A DNA stretch of 53,535 nt, taken from NCBI GenBank assembly GCA_017471025.1, contig JAFUWX010000072.1:1-53535 (forward strand). Direction: 5' to 3'. This stretch comes from Bacteroidales bacterium (GTDB lineage Bacteria; Bacteroidota; Bacteroidia; Bacteroidales; UBA932). This document shows, piece by piece, positions 1 to 7,789 of this stretch; position 1 is the stretch's first letter; each line of letters begins with the position of its first letter. The position numbers and the translations under genes are program-made. The notes under the pieces are model-generated. The model was not told where the DNA came from. It saw only the letters and a program-made list of their open reading frames with translations, and made no database searches.

Positions 1-133
1 GCTCGGGAATGACCTCCTGCAGGAAGAGTTGCAGGAGCCGCTTGCGCGCCTCGGTTCCGAAGGTACGCTTGAACCAATAGTCAAGCAGGATGTTCGCGTA
101 TCGCCCCACGTGGGCATCATAGTCGGCACTCAT
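1..133 (-). CDS. Rpn/PD-(D/E)XK nuclease-family transposase, N-terminal part (cut by window edge)
   Basis: The minus strand reads from an ATG at 133 and stays open to the window edge, about 44 residues. The stretch GRYANILLDYWFKRTFGTEA is the typical N-terminus of Rpn-like recombination-promoting nucleases (PD-(D/E)XK transposase family, DNA-cutting proteins often found in multiple copies). The catalytic residues lie further on and are outside the window, so activity cannot be judged. A TATATTTG promoter element sits 26 bases upstream of the start. The decayed copy at 321-672 shares the GRYANI-LD--FK--FG motif and diverges from this gene, so the two are probably paralogues. The family call rests on the N-terminal motif only. 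Confidence 0.7.
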   Translation of the reverse strand, partial: MSADYDAHVGRYANILLDYWFKRTFGTEARKRLLQLFLQEVIPE

Positions 134-158
134 ATCGTTTTGTTTTAAAGTCCGACTG

Positions 159-166
159 CAAATATA
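159..166 (-). promoter_or_regulatory. Promoter -7 element (TATATTTG) of the Rpn-like gene
   Basis: Read on the minus strand this is TATATTTG, an exact match to the Bacteroidota -7 consensus TAnnTTTG. It lies 26 bases before the start of the Rpn-like gene, with a T-rich stretch further upstream. Confidence 0.5.
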
Positions 167-212
167 TAAGCATTTTCCCCGAAAAATACAGGGGTTAAAA
201 CTTTTGATGCAG

Positions 213-230
213 ATTTTTACGATTCTTATC
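213..230. repeat. 18-bp exact repeat, copy 1 (second copy at 9050-9067)
   Basis: An 18-base sequence beginning ATTTTTACGATT and ending CTTATC is identical here and at 9050-9067, more than 8 kb away. In both places ACGAT is followed within about 15-30 bases by its reverse complement ATCGT, so each copy could form part of a small hairpin. Function unknown. Confidence 0.45.
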
Positions 231-320
231 TCCTATCGTCAAGAATCAAGAATAATTCTCGATTTGAGAAAGGCGACCCGGGCGATAGACGAGTCTAAAA
301 ACGCGTTTTCCCCGGAAGCC

Positions 321-672
321 ATGCAAAAAGAAAGAATTGACTACACGCAAAACGATGCCGGCCACCTGGGCCGCTATGCCAACATCATGCTCGATACCGC
401 GTTCAAGATATCCTTCGGGAAGGAAGTCGGTCATCAGAACATGCTGGATCTGCTGCACTGCCTGCTGCCGGAACTGGATATCCAGGAGATTACCTATGAC
501 GATAAAGAGCAGCCCGGGTTGTTTCTTTCAGAAAAAAGAAGTATCTTCGACCTCAGTTGCACGACAGGTACCGGAGGAGGAGATGTCCCGGGCGCTGAAA
601 GCGCAAGGGATTGCCGTTGAGACCATCGTGGCAGCTACCGGCCTGACGATCGAGGAGATTCAGGCCTTGTAA
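321..672 (+). pseudogene. Decayed Rpn/PD-(D/E)XK transposase with internal deletion and frameshift
   Basis: From the ATG at 321 the translation gives a recognisable Rpn-family N-terminus (GRYANIMLDTAFKISFG, then LLPELDIQEITYDD and SIFDLSC). Shortly after SIFDLSC, around 560-590, this frame turns to nonsense and stops at 620. The next frame carries the family's usual C-terminus (ALKAQGIAVETIVAATGL, then TIEEIQAL) and stops at 672. The catalytic middle of the protein, which normally follows the FD-x-C motif, is missing. An internal deletion that also shifted the frame explains the pattern. An ATG at 204 in the same frame exists, but the residues before 321 do not resemble the family. The remnant diverges from the cut-off gene at 1-133. 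Confidence 0.7.
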
Positions 673-711
673 GAGATCAAGAACAAAGCCCGCGCAAACG
701 CGTATCATCCA

Positions 712-1347
712 ATGGGAAAACACCTCTTATGGATTGCTGCCGTCATTCTGACGGGTTGTATGAACACGGGGCTTCGAACCGGCGATCTGGCCTTTGTCCG
801 CGCTGGCGCCGCCCCGGACTCCGTTTCCATGTCCAAAGCCATATCTTCCGCAACGGGAGAAGTGATCCATGTCGCCATCGTGGAAGTGGCAGACGGCGGC
901 GTATGGGTCATCGACGCGACGGACCAGCGCGGTGTGGACCGTCATCCGCTCGATACGCTGATCGCCGATTTCACGACCCGGGACGGCATCCCTCCCAGCC
1001 TGGAATTCAAGCGTTTACGAAACGACTGGAAGGTTAAAGCATATATCCGGAAGGCGAAAACGCTGGTGGGCCGGCCCTACGACTGGTACTTCTCCGCCGA
1101 CAACGACGCCTATTACTGCAGCGAACTGGTCTGGTCCTGTTACGAAGGCGTATTTCCGCTTCGTCCGATGAACTTCGCCGCGGATGACGGCAGCTACCCC
1201 GTCTTTTGGGTAGAACTTTTCGACCGGCTGGGATGCCCGATCCCGCAGGGCGCCCCCGGAACCAACCCGCAGGACCTGTACGACAACCCCGCCTTGGTTC
1301 CGGTGAGCGGAAAAATCCCGAAACCCGGCGCACATCCAGCACCCTGA
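712..1347 (+). CDS. YiiX/YaeF-type permuted papain-like lipoprotein (peptidase family C92)
   Basis: A 211-residue lipoprotein. The signal sequence ends in the lipobox LTGC, with the lipidated cysteine at residue 16. The body matches the circularly permuted NlpC/P60-like hydrolases of the YiiX/YaeF (C92) group: the catalytic histidine is probably H53 in VIHVAIVE, and the catalytic cysteine C136 in YYCSELVW, preceded by the typical RPYDWYF segment. Known relatives are thought to hydrolyse amide or thioester bonds in cell-envelope or lipid substrates; the substrate here is unknown. It heads a same-strand run of envelope genes (patatin, glutathione peroxidase, PAP2-VanX) with short or no gaps, so co-transcription is likely. 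Confidence 0.8.
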   Translation: MGKHLLWIAAVILTGCMNTGLRTGDLAFVRAGAAPDSVSMSKAISSATGEVIHVAIVEVADGGVWVIDATDQRGVDRHPLDTLIADFTTRDGIPPSLEFKRLRNDWKVKAYIRKAKTLVGRPYDWYFSADNDAYYCSELVWSCYEGVFPLRPMNFAADDGSYPVFWVELFDRLGCPIPQGAPGTNPQDLYDNPALVPVSGKIPKPGAHPAP

Positions 1348-1388
1348 CACGATTTTTGCAGGGACAGCCCGGCGGAAAATAATTGCGT

Positions 1389-2390
1389 ATGACGAAAAAG
1401 AAAGTAGCGCTGGCCCTGTCCAGCGGCGGCCCGAGAGGCTTTGCCTACATCGGTGCCATTGAGGAACTCCAAAGCAGAGGATATGAAATAACGGCCGTTT
1501 CGGGTGCATCCGCAGGGTCGCTGGTGGGCGGCATATTCGCCGCCGGCGGGCTGGAGGCTTTCCGGGACTGGCTCTATGCCCTGGACCCGGTCAAAGTGGT
1601 CAGTCTGATGGACTTCCGCATCGGTAGAAACTATCTGGTCAAAGGAAAACGGGTGATGGACGCCATCAAGGAACGGGTGCCGGATGTCCTGATCGAGGAC
1701 ATGCCCATCCCCTTCACCTCCGTTGCGACGGACCTCTATACCGGCGAAGAAGTCATCATGGATAAAGGGCCGCTCTTCGAGGCCATCCGCGCTTCCATCT
1801 CCCTGCCGTCCATGTTCCAGCCCGTAAGTTGGCATGGCCATACCCTGGTGGACGGAGGCATGGTGAACACCTTCCCGCTGAACCGCGTCCGGCGGACCGA
1901 AGGCGATATCCTCGTGGGATTCAACGTAAACCGCATCGACAAAGAAAGCATCGGGGACTACCTGAACCGGCGGAAAGCCGTCTCCGACAGCGAGGATGAC
2001 CTGCGGGAGCAGGCGAAAGCCTTGCTGAAAGATACCCTGGCCACGCCCATGGGCAAACGGATGGAAAAACTCAAAGAAGGCGGCGAACTGCTGAAGGAAC
2101 GGGTGGAAATCGAGATGCAGTCGCGGGAACTGGTCGCCAAAGGGAAGAAACACAAAGTCCCGGTGGATGCCGACGACAACTACTACACGGTGCTGCGCCG
2201 CAGCTTCGGCATCATGAACCACACCATCGCCCGGCAAAGCATCGACCTCTACCCGCCGGATATCTTGATCAGCATGCCCTATGACGCCTATTCCGGGGTC
2301 TATGGCTATTCCCATGCGAAGGAAATCGCCGAAGAGGGCCGCCGGCTGACCGCCGAGGCGCTGGACCGTTACGAAAGCCGGGAAAGCTGA
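1389..2390 (+). CDS. Patatin-like phospholipase (RssA-like)
   Basis: A 333-residue patatin-family serine hydrolase. The oxyanion-hole loop SSGGPRG (residues 11-17), the nucleophile elbow GASAG with S41, and the DGG motif with catalytic D155 are all present, so a Ser-Asp dyad acting on acyl esters of lipids is expected. No signal peptide or membrane segment is seen, so it is probably cytoplasmic or peripheral. The C-terminal third (about residues 205-260) is rich in charged residues and may be helical or coiled. The ATG at 1389 is preferred over a TTG two codons earlier. Its stop overlaps a possible upstream start of the next gene by one base. The natural substrate cannot be told from sequence. 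Confidence 0.85.
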   Translation: MTKKKVALALSSGGPRGFAYIGAIEELQSRGYEITAVSGASAGSLVGGIFAAGGLEAFRDWLYALDPVKVVSLMDFRIGRNYLVKGKRVMDAIKERVPDVLIEDMPIPFTSVATDLYTGEEVIMDKGPLFEAIRASISLPSMFQPVSWHGHTLVDGGMVNTFPLNRVRRTEGDILVGFNVNRIDKESIGDYLNRRKAVSDSEDDLREQAKALLKDTLATPMGKRMEKLKEGGELLKERVEIEMQSRELVAKGKKHKVPVDADDNYYTVLRRSFGIMNHTIARQSIDLYPPDILISMPYDAYSGVYGYSHAKEIAEEGRRLTAEALDRYESRES

Positions 2391-2431
2391 TGGCTATCCC
2401 GCGGATTTTATGTATATTCGCGGCAGACACA

Positions 2432-3046
2432 ATGATGACGATGAAAAATATATGGTTTACGGTGGTTCTGGCCGCCAGCATGTTAGTATCCTGCACACAC
2501 ATGACAACGATTTATGACTTCAAAGCCACCTCGAACAAGGGGGCTGAGGTGGACTTTTCCACCTACAAGGGCAAGGTTCTGCTCATTGCGAACACGGCAT
2601 CCCAATGCGGATTCACCCCGCAATATGACGCCTTGGAGGCCCTTTGGCAGAAATACCAGGCCGACGGCCTGGTGGTAATTGGATTCCCCTGCGACCAGTT
2701 CGGCCATCAGGAGCCCGGAAGCGATGCGGAAATCGCGGAATTCTGCCGGCTGAACCACGGGGTCACCTTCCCACTGATGGCCAAAACCGATGTGAACGGA
2801 GAGCAGGCGCACCCGATTTTCCGGTGGCTGTACGGCGAAAAGCCCTTTCAGGGCTTCGGAGACAGCGACACGGCCCGGTTCATGGACAACATGCTCGCCA
2901 AAGCCGACCCCGACTACGCCGCCAACCCTGACATCAAGTGGAACTTCACCAAGTTCCTGATTGACAGGAACGGAAAGGTCGTCGCCCGCTTCGAGCCCAC
3001 GGTCACGCCGGAAGAAATGGAAAAAGACATCCTCGCATTGCTATAG
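2432..3046 (+). CDS. Glutathione peroxidase-family lipoprotein (thiol peroxidase)
   Basis: A cysteine-type glutathione peroxidase-fold enzyme that reduces peroxides with thiols, probably thioredoxin-like partners. The peroxidatic cysteine is C59 in NTASQCGF. The second motif GFPCDQFGHQEPG carries the conserved Gln and a likely resolving Cys, and KWNFTKFLID supplies the Trp/Asn of the active site. The N-terminus reads MKNIWFTVVLAASMLVSC, a lipoprotein signal with lipobox LVSC, so it is probably exported to the envelope. Starts are possible at 2390 (overlapping the patatin stop), 2432, 2435 and 2441. The signal peptide favours 2432-2441. A TATATTCG sequence at 2412-2419 resembles the -7 promoter element and may give an extra transcript. 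Confidence 0.88.
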   Translation: MMTMKNIWFTVVLAASMLVSCTHMTTIYDFKATSNKGAEVDFSTYKGKVLLIANTASQCGFTPQYDALEALWQKYQADGLVVIGFPCDQFGHQEPGSDAEIAEFCRLNHGVTFPLMAKTDVNGEQAHPIFRWLYGEKPFQGFGDSDTARFMDNMLAKADPDYAANPDIKWNFTKFLIDRNGKVVARFEPTVTPEEMEKDILALL

Positions 3047-3048
3047 CT

Positions 3049-4443
3049 ATGAGACTAACCCTCCTGCGGGCAGCCTTGGCGGCGGCCGTTGTCCTGGCCG
3101 GTATCGTACCGGGATCCGCACAAGAAAAATACCTCCCGGCAGAACAGCTCCCGGACCTGATCCAGTGCCTCCCGGCCCCGCCGGATTCGCTGTCGGCCGG
3201 ATTCGCCTATGACGTGTTGCGCTACCAATGGGGAAAGGCCCAACGGGCGGATTCCGCCCGGGTCGCCCAGGTCAAGCGGGATGCCGTCTGGACCTACGAA
3301 GCCCTCACCGAGGCCTTCAGCACCCCGCTCGGCCTGCATATTTCCGAGCAGGAGACACCCAAAATCTGGCGGTTGCTGGTCAACAGCCTGAGCACCATCG
3401 ACCCGATCCGGGTAGCGCCCAAGGCCTATTACCACCGCACCCGGCCCTTTGCTTATTTCCATGAGGCGCCGCTGTCGGCCGAAGACGAGACCTTCCGGCA
3501 CGAAGGCAGCTATCCCTCGGGACATACCATCCGCTCCTGGCTGGTCGCCCAATTGCTGGCCGAAATCAATCCCGCCGGCGCCGAGGCCATTTATGCCCGG
3601 GGCTGGACCTACGGCGAGAACCGGGTGATCGCCGGGGCCCACTGGCAGAGCGACGTGGACAGGAGCCGTGCAGCCGCCGGCATAGGATATGCCGCCCTGC
3701 ATGACAGCCCGTTGTTCCTGGACCAGATGGAGCAGGCCAAGGAAGAGTTCCGGGCCCTTTCCGCCAGAGCCGGTGCCAGCGGCAGGGAGGCTTTCGTCAA
3801 GGTGAGCGACGCCGTCCCCGACGCCATCCTGGAAATCCGCTATTTCTCCACCTACGACTTCGTCGGAGACCGGATTGACGGTTATCTCGCCCCGACGGCC
3901 TTGCTTTCCCGCGAAGCGGCAGACAGCCTGCAGGCGGTAAGCCGGGATCTGATGCGACAGGGCTATCGGCTGAAAATTTACGACGCCTACCGGCCCCAGT
4001 GCGCCGTGGACCACTTCGTGCGTTGGGCCGCCGACAAGAAAGATACGCGGATGAAGACGTATTTCTATCCCGACCTGCCCAAGGGCGTGCTCTTCAAACA
4101 GGACTATATCATGGAGAAATCCGGGCATACCCGGGGCTCTACCGTGGACCTGACCCTGTTCGACATGGCCACGGAAAAGGAAGTGGATATGGGCGGGACC
4201 TTCGACTGGTTCGGCAAGGAAAGCCATCCCGACTTCTGCGGCAACCCGGACACGGGCGTCTATGACGCACGGCAGGCGGCCCGGGAGAGACGCGGCATCA
4301 CCGAGCAGCAGTTCCGCAACCGGATGATCCTGCGCCAGGCTATGCTCAGGCACGGGTTCAAACCCCTCGATTCCGAGTGGTGGCACTTCACGCTCCGCAA
4401 CGAGCCTTTCCCGGATACCTATTTCAATTTCCCGGTGTGGTAG
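3049..4443 (+). CDS. Secreted fusion: PAP2 acid phosphatase + VanX-type D-Ala-D-Ala dipeptidase
   Basis: A 464-residue exported protein with two enzymes in one chain. A signal peptide ends near ...GSAQ (about residue 25). Residues about 60-225 are a class A acid phosphatase/PAP2 domain with KAYYHRTRP (125-133), PSGHT (156-160) and NRVIAGAHWQSD, with H198 and D202. Residues about 248-464 are an M15D dipeptidase like VanX/DdpX: R315 in YDAYRP, H360 and D367 in SGHTRGSTVD, and E443 and H446 in EWWHF, so the zinc ligands and the base are present. The first could remove phosphate from lipid or small phosphoesters; the second would cleave D-Ala-D-Ala. It follows the peroxidase gene by two bases. 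Its 3' end overlaps the opposing aldolase gene by 20 bases. Both active sites look intact. Confidence 0.85.
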   Translation: MRLTLLRAALAAAVVLAGIVPGSAQEKYLPAEQLPDLIQCLPAPPDSLSAGFAYDVLRYQWGKAQRADSARVAQVKRDAVWTYEALTEAFSTPLGLHISEQETPKIWRLLVNSLSTIDPIRVAPKAYYHRTRPFAYFHEAPLSAEDETFRHEGSYPSGHTIRSWLVAQLLAEINPAGAEAIYARGWTYGENRVIAGAHWQSDVDRSRAAAGIGYAALHDSPLFLDQMEQAKEEFRALSARAGASGREAFVKVSDAVPDAILEIRYFSTYDFVGDRIDGYLAPTALLSREAADSLQAVSRDLMRQGYRLKIYDAYRPQCAVDHFVRWAADKKDTRMKTYFYPDLPKGVLFKQDYIMEKSGHTRGSTVDLTLFDMATEKEVDMGGTFDWFGKESHPDFCGNPDTGVYDARQAARERRGITEQQFRNRMILRQAMLRHGFKPLDSEWWHFTLRNEPFPDTYFNFPVW

Positions 4444-5476
4444 CCGGGGGCAGCACCGCTTCCAAAGCTTCCAGATGCGCATCCGTCGTCGCCCAACTTG
4501 TGGCGAAACGGGTGACGCAGCGGCCGTCCGGCAGTTGGGCCCAGACTTCGAACAACACCTCCGCCGCCGATACGGCCTGCATTTGTGCGCGGGTCAGAAT
4601 CGGGAACTGCTGGTTGGTCGGCGAGTCGATATAGAAGGGATATCCTTTTTGTAAGAAAATGGTTTTCAATTTGTTCGCCTGATCGATGGCATGCCGCGCG
4701 ATGCGCAGGTACAAGCCGTCCTCCATCAGGGTTTCGAACTGGATGCCCAGCAGGCGGCCCTTGGCGAGCAAGGCGCCATGCTGTTTGACTGTCGTGAAAA
4801 AGCCTTTCGGGGCATTCCCCCGCGGGAAAACGACGGCTTCGCCGCAGAGCGCGCCGACCTTGGTGCCGCCGATATAGAAGACGTCGCAGCATGCGGCGAT
4901 ATCCCGCAGCGTCATGTCTGCCGCATCGCTGGCCAGCCCGTAACCGAGCCGGGCGCCGTCCAGGAACAACGGGAGCTTCCAGGTATCGCATACGGCACGG
5001 ATGGCCGCCAACTCCTGCCGGCTGTACAAGGTGCCGTATTCGGTCGGATACGAAAGATACACCAGCCCGGGCTGGACCATGTGGTCGCGGGATTCATCGG
5101 CCGCGAAAGTTTCCAGATACCGCCTCAGACCGTCCGCATCGATCTTTCCCTCCCGCTGGGGCAGCGTCAGCACCTTGTGGCCGCCGAACTCGATGGCTCC
5201 GGCCTCATGTACGGCCACATGGCCTGTATCGGCGGCCAGTACGCCTTCATAGCCCCGAAGCAGGGCGTCGATGACGGTGGCATTGGTCTGCGTCCCGCCG
5301 ACCAACAGGAATACATCCGCCTGTGGGCAGCCCGTCGCCTGACGGATCAGCTCCCGGGCCCTCTCGCTGAAACGGTCGGCGCCGTAGCCTTGTTCCTGGC
5401 TGAAATTGGTCTGGACCAGGCGTTCGAGAATGGCCGGATGCGCGCCTTCGGTATAATCGCAGGTAAAAGATATCAT
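4424..5476 (-). CDS. Low-specificity L-threonine aldolase-like PLP enzyme (beta-eliminating lyase family)
   Basis: A 350-residue fold-type I PLP enzyme of the threonine aldolase/beta-eliminating lyase group, expected to cleave L-threonine or allo-threonine to glycine and acetaldehyde. The N-terminal segment with the YGAD motif and the GGTQTN loop are typical. D in LFLDGARLGYG and the PLP-binding lysine in YIGGTKVGAL are in place. Length is normal for the family. It is transcribed alone on the minus strand from a promoter at 5501-5508, giving a leader of about 20 bases. Its 3' end overlaps the PAP2-VanX gene. Related enzymes acting on other beta-hydroxy amino acids cannot be excluded. Confidence 0.85.
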   Translation of the reverse strand: MISFTCDYTEGAHPAILERLVQTNFSQEQGYGADRFSERARELIRQATGCPQADVFLLVGGTQTNATVIDALLRGYEGVLAADTGHVAVHEAGAIEFGGHKVLTLPQREGKIDADGLRRYLETFAADESRDHMVQPGLVYLSYPTEYGTLYSRQELAAIRAVCDTWKLPLFLDGARLGYGLASDAADMTLRDIAACCDVFYIGGTKVGALCGEAVVFPRGNAPKGFFTTVKQHGALLAKGRLLGIQFETLMEDGLYLRIARHAIDQANKLKTIFLQKGYPFYIDSPTNQQFPILTRAQMQAVSAAEVLFEVWAQLPDGRCVTRFATSWATTDAHLEALEAVLPPATTPGN

Positions 5477-5500
5477 GGTGTCAATTTCGTTTTATCGGCG

Positions 5501-5508
5501 CAAAAATA
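5501..5508 (-). promoter_or_regulatory. Promoter -7 element (TATTTTTG) of the aldolase-like gene
   Basis: Minus-strand TATTTTTG matches TAnnTTTG and lies 24 bases before the ATG at 5476. Confidence 0.55.
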
Positions 5509-5551
5509 ACATTTCTGCCGGAGATTTCCAGCCAACTTATCAGATTATTTG

Positions 5552-5559
5552 TATCTTTG
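5552..5559 (+). promoter_or_regulatory. Promoter -7 element (TATCTTTG) of the LolA-like gene
   Basis: TATCTTTG matches the Bacteroidota -7 consensus and lies 22 bases before the ATG at 5582. It is divergent from the promoter at 5501-5508. Confidence 0.6.
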
Positions 5560-5581
5560 CCAAGATAATAAACCCATTGCT

Positions 5582-6205
5582 ATGAAAAGAATTGTTATCC
5601 TCTTATCCGCGCTGGTCCTTTCCGCAGTCACCTTCGCGCAGACGCCGCAGGAAATCATCGCCAACATGGAGGCGGAAATGGAGAAGTATCCGGGCGACGC
5701 CGTCATCATGACCATGGACCTCAAAATGCCTATCCTGGGAACGATGTCCACCCGGACATGGACCGTAGGCAACAAGATCCGCATGGAAGGAGAAGCCAAG
5801 GGGACCAAAGTCATCACCTGGATAGACGATAATACCCAGTGGACATACAATTCCAAAGACAATCAGATCGTTATCGAAAAGCACCAACCTTCGAAAGATG
5901 AAGGCGGGCAGGATGATTTGAAGTTGTTCACCGGCATTACGGAAGGCTACGACGTCACGATCACCAAAGAGACGGAGGACGCCTGGTATATGCTGTGCAA
6001 GAAATCCAAGGCCAACACGGACAAGGATGCGCCGAAAAAGATGGACCTGGTCGTGGCCAAAGGCACGTATATGCCGGTCAGCATTTCCGCCAAACTGAGC
6101 GGCGTGGGCATGACCATCCGCGACATCTCCTTCGATGTCACGGAAAAGGACGTCACCTTCGACCCGGACGCCTATCCGGGCGTGCAGATCGTCGATAAGC
6201 GATAA
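5582..6205 (+). CDS. LolA-like periplasmic/outer-membrane protein
   Basis: A 207-residue exported protein. MKRIVILLSALVLSAVTFAQ is a clear signal peptide with cleavage after ...TFA. The rest has the pattern of the LolA/LolB-like half-barrel family (DUF4412-like): alternating beta strands such as VIMTMDLKM, RTWTVGNKIRMEGEAKG, KVITWIDDNTQWTYNS, then a late GVGMTIRDISFDV. Classical LolA escorts lipoproteins to the outer membrane. This protein is more divergent and its cargo is unknown. A single-gene transcript from the promoter at 5552-5559 is likely. It ends two bases before the opposing comM-like gene. The family assignment is by overall pattern, not by a diagnostic motif. Confidence 0.65.
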   Translation: MKRIVILLSALVLSAVTFAQTPQEIIANMEAEMEKYPGDAVIMTMDLKMPILGTMSTRTWTVGNKIRMEGEAKGTKVITWIDDNTQWTYNSKDNQIVIEKHQPSKDEGGQDDLKLFTGITEGYDVTITKETEDAWYMLCKKSKANTDKDAPKKMDLVVAKGTYMPVSISAKLSGVGMTIRDISFDVTEKDVTFDPDAYPGVQIVDKR

Positions 6206-6207
6206 AG

Positions 6208-7785
6208 TCAGAAAGCATGCTGCCGGTCCAGGAAACGGTAACCGGCGGCTTCCGCCAGATGCGCCGGAAGGATCGGCCCCGGAACGGGCCGCCCTCCGGT
6301 GCTTTTCGCATCCGCACAGGCCTGCAGGTCGGCGATGGTGCGGGCCAGTTTGACCACACGGGAAAAGGCCCTGGCCGAGAGTCCCAGCCGCTCGATGATC
6401 TTCTCCATCATATCCTGTCCCTCCTGCCCCAGGGGGCAGAAATCGTTCATCTGCCGGGAGGACATCTCGGCGTTCGTAAAGATACCCGTGCCCTGGAAAC
6501 GCTCGCGCTGGATACTCCGGGCCGCCAACACCCGTTCCGCCACCGCAGCACTGGTCTCCGCACGGGGCGGGGCTACCAGTTGCCGCGCATCGACCGGATG
6601 CATCCAGAGCTGGACATCGATCCGGTCCATGATCGGGCCTGACAGGCGGCCCAGGTAGGCGCTGCGCTGGCCGACCGAGCAGGTACAGCGTTCGCCTTCG
6701 CCATAATACCCGCAGGGACAAGGGTTCGTGGCCGCCACCAGCATAAAGGAAGACGGATAGACCACACGGGCCCGCAGGCGCGAAATGGTCACCTTCCTGT
6801 CTTCCAGCGGCCCGCGCAGGGCCTCGGAGACCGACTTGGGGAGCTGGGCGAATTCATCCAGGAAGAGGATGCCGTGCTGTGCCAGGGACACCTCGCCCGG
6901 CAGGATGTTGTCCCCGTTGCCGCCGCCCACAATCGCGGGCAGCGATGCGCTGTAATGCGGGGCACGGAAGGGCCTGCGGCGCGTGATCCCGTAGCGGGAG
7001 CTCCCCTTCCCGGCCACCGAGTAAATCTTGCTGGTGAGGATCGCTTCTTCCAGGCTCATCGGCGGCAGAATCCCCGCCAGAGCCTTGGCCAGCGAGCTTT
7101 TCCCCGACCCGGGCGAGCCGATCATCAGGACGTTGTGTCCCCCGGCAGCCGCAATCTCCAGTCCTCGCTTGGCGGCATCCTGGCCGATGATTTCCGAAAA
7201 ATCCATATAGTCGCAAGGGGGAATCTCCTCGGTCAGCAAGTTGCGGAAACGCTGCACTTCCAGGTGACTGACGTCGGCCGTACCGGACAGGATCTCCAGC
7301 ACCTCGGCCAGCGTTTGGGCCGCATAGACCTTCGTCTTGGCATAATCCACCGCCTCCAGGGCGGAGCCCTTGGGCAGAATGCAGCCATCAAACCCCTGTC
7401 GTTCAGCCAGTTCCGCTATCGGAAGTGCTCCGGGAACATCCCGCAGGGAGGCGTCCAGCCCGAGCTCACCCATCACGATATACCGGTCCAGCCGCGGGAG
7501 GTTGCACTGGCCCGAGGCGGCAATGATGCCCAAGGCGATCGGCAAGTCATACCCGCTGCCGTTTTTGTGCATATCCGCGGGGGCCAGATTGATGACAATT
7601 TTTTTGCCCGGAATTCGCAGTCCCAGGGACTGGAGGGCGGTCATGATGCGAAGCAAGCTTTCACGGACGGCGGCATCGGCCAGCCCCACCAGGTGGATGC
7701 CGATGCCGTGATTGATGTCCACTTCCACAGTGACGGGCACCGCATCGATGCCGATGCATTTTGCCCCATAGATATTAATCAGCAT
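6208..7785 (-). CDS. comM: YifB/ComM family Mg-chelatase-like AAA+ ATPase
   Basis: A 525-residue ATPase of the YifB/ComM family. The N-terminal ChlI-like domain (about 1-170, beginning MLINIYGAKCIGIDAVPVTV) is followed by the AAA+ core with Walker A GSPGSGKSS near residue 225, Walker B ILFLDEFAQL, and a cysteine cluster NPCPCGYYGEGERCTCS that is a family hallmark. A helical C-terminal Mg-chelatase domain ends near AYRFLDR. In Proteobacteria ComM is a hexameric helicase promoting branch migration during natural transformation; whether that role holds in Bacteroidota is not known. It is four bases downstream of the lipoprotein gene 7790-8968 and probably shares its transcript. Confidence 0.92.
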   Translation of the reverse strand: MLINIYGAKCIGIDAVPVTVEVDINHGIGIHLVGLADAAVRESLLRIMTALQSLGLRIPGKKIVINLAPADMHKNGSGYDLPIALGIIAASGQCNLPRLDRYIVMGELGLDASLRDVPGALPIAELAERQGFDGCILPKGSALEAVDYAKTKVYAAQTLAEVLEILSGTADVSHLEVQRFRNLLTEEIPPCDYMDFSEIIGQDAAKRGLEIAAAGGHNVLMIGSPGSGKSSLAKALAGILPPMSLEEAILTSKIYSVAGKGSSRYGITRRRPFRAPHYSASLPAIVGGGNGDNILPGEVSLAQHGILFLDEFAQLPKSVSEALRGPLEDRKVTISRLRARVVYPSSFMLVAATNPCPCGYYGEGERCTCSVGQRSAYLGRLSGPIMDRIDVQLWMHPVDARQLVAPPRAETSAAVAERVLAARSIQRERFQGTGIFTNAEMSSRQMNDFCPLGQEGQDMMEKIIERLGLSARAFSRVVKLARTIADLQACADAKSTGGRPVPGPILPAHLAEAAGYRFLDRQHAF

Positions 7786-7789
7786 AGGT

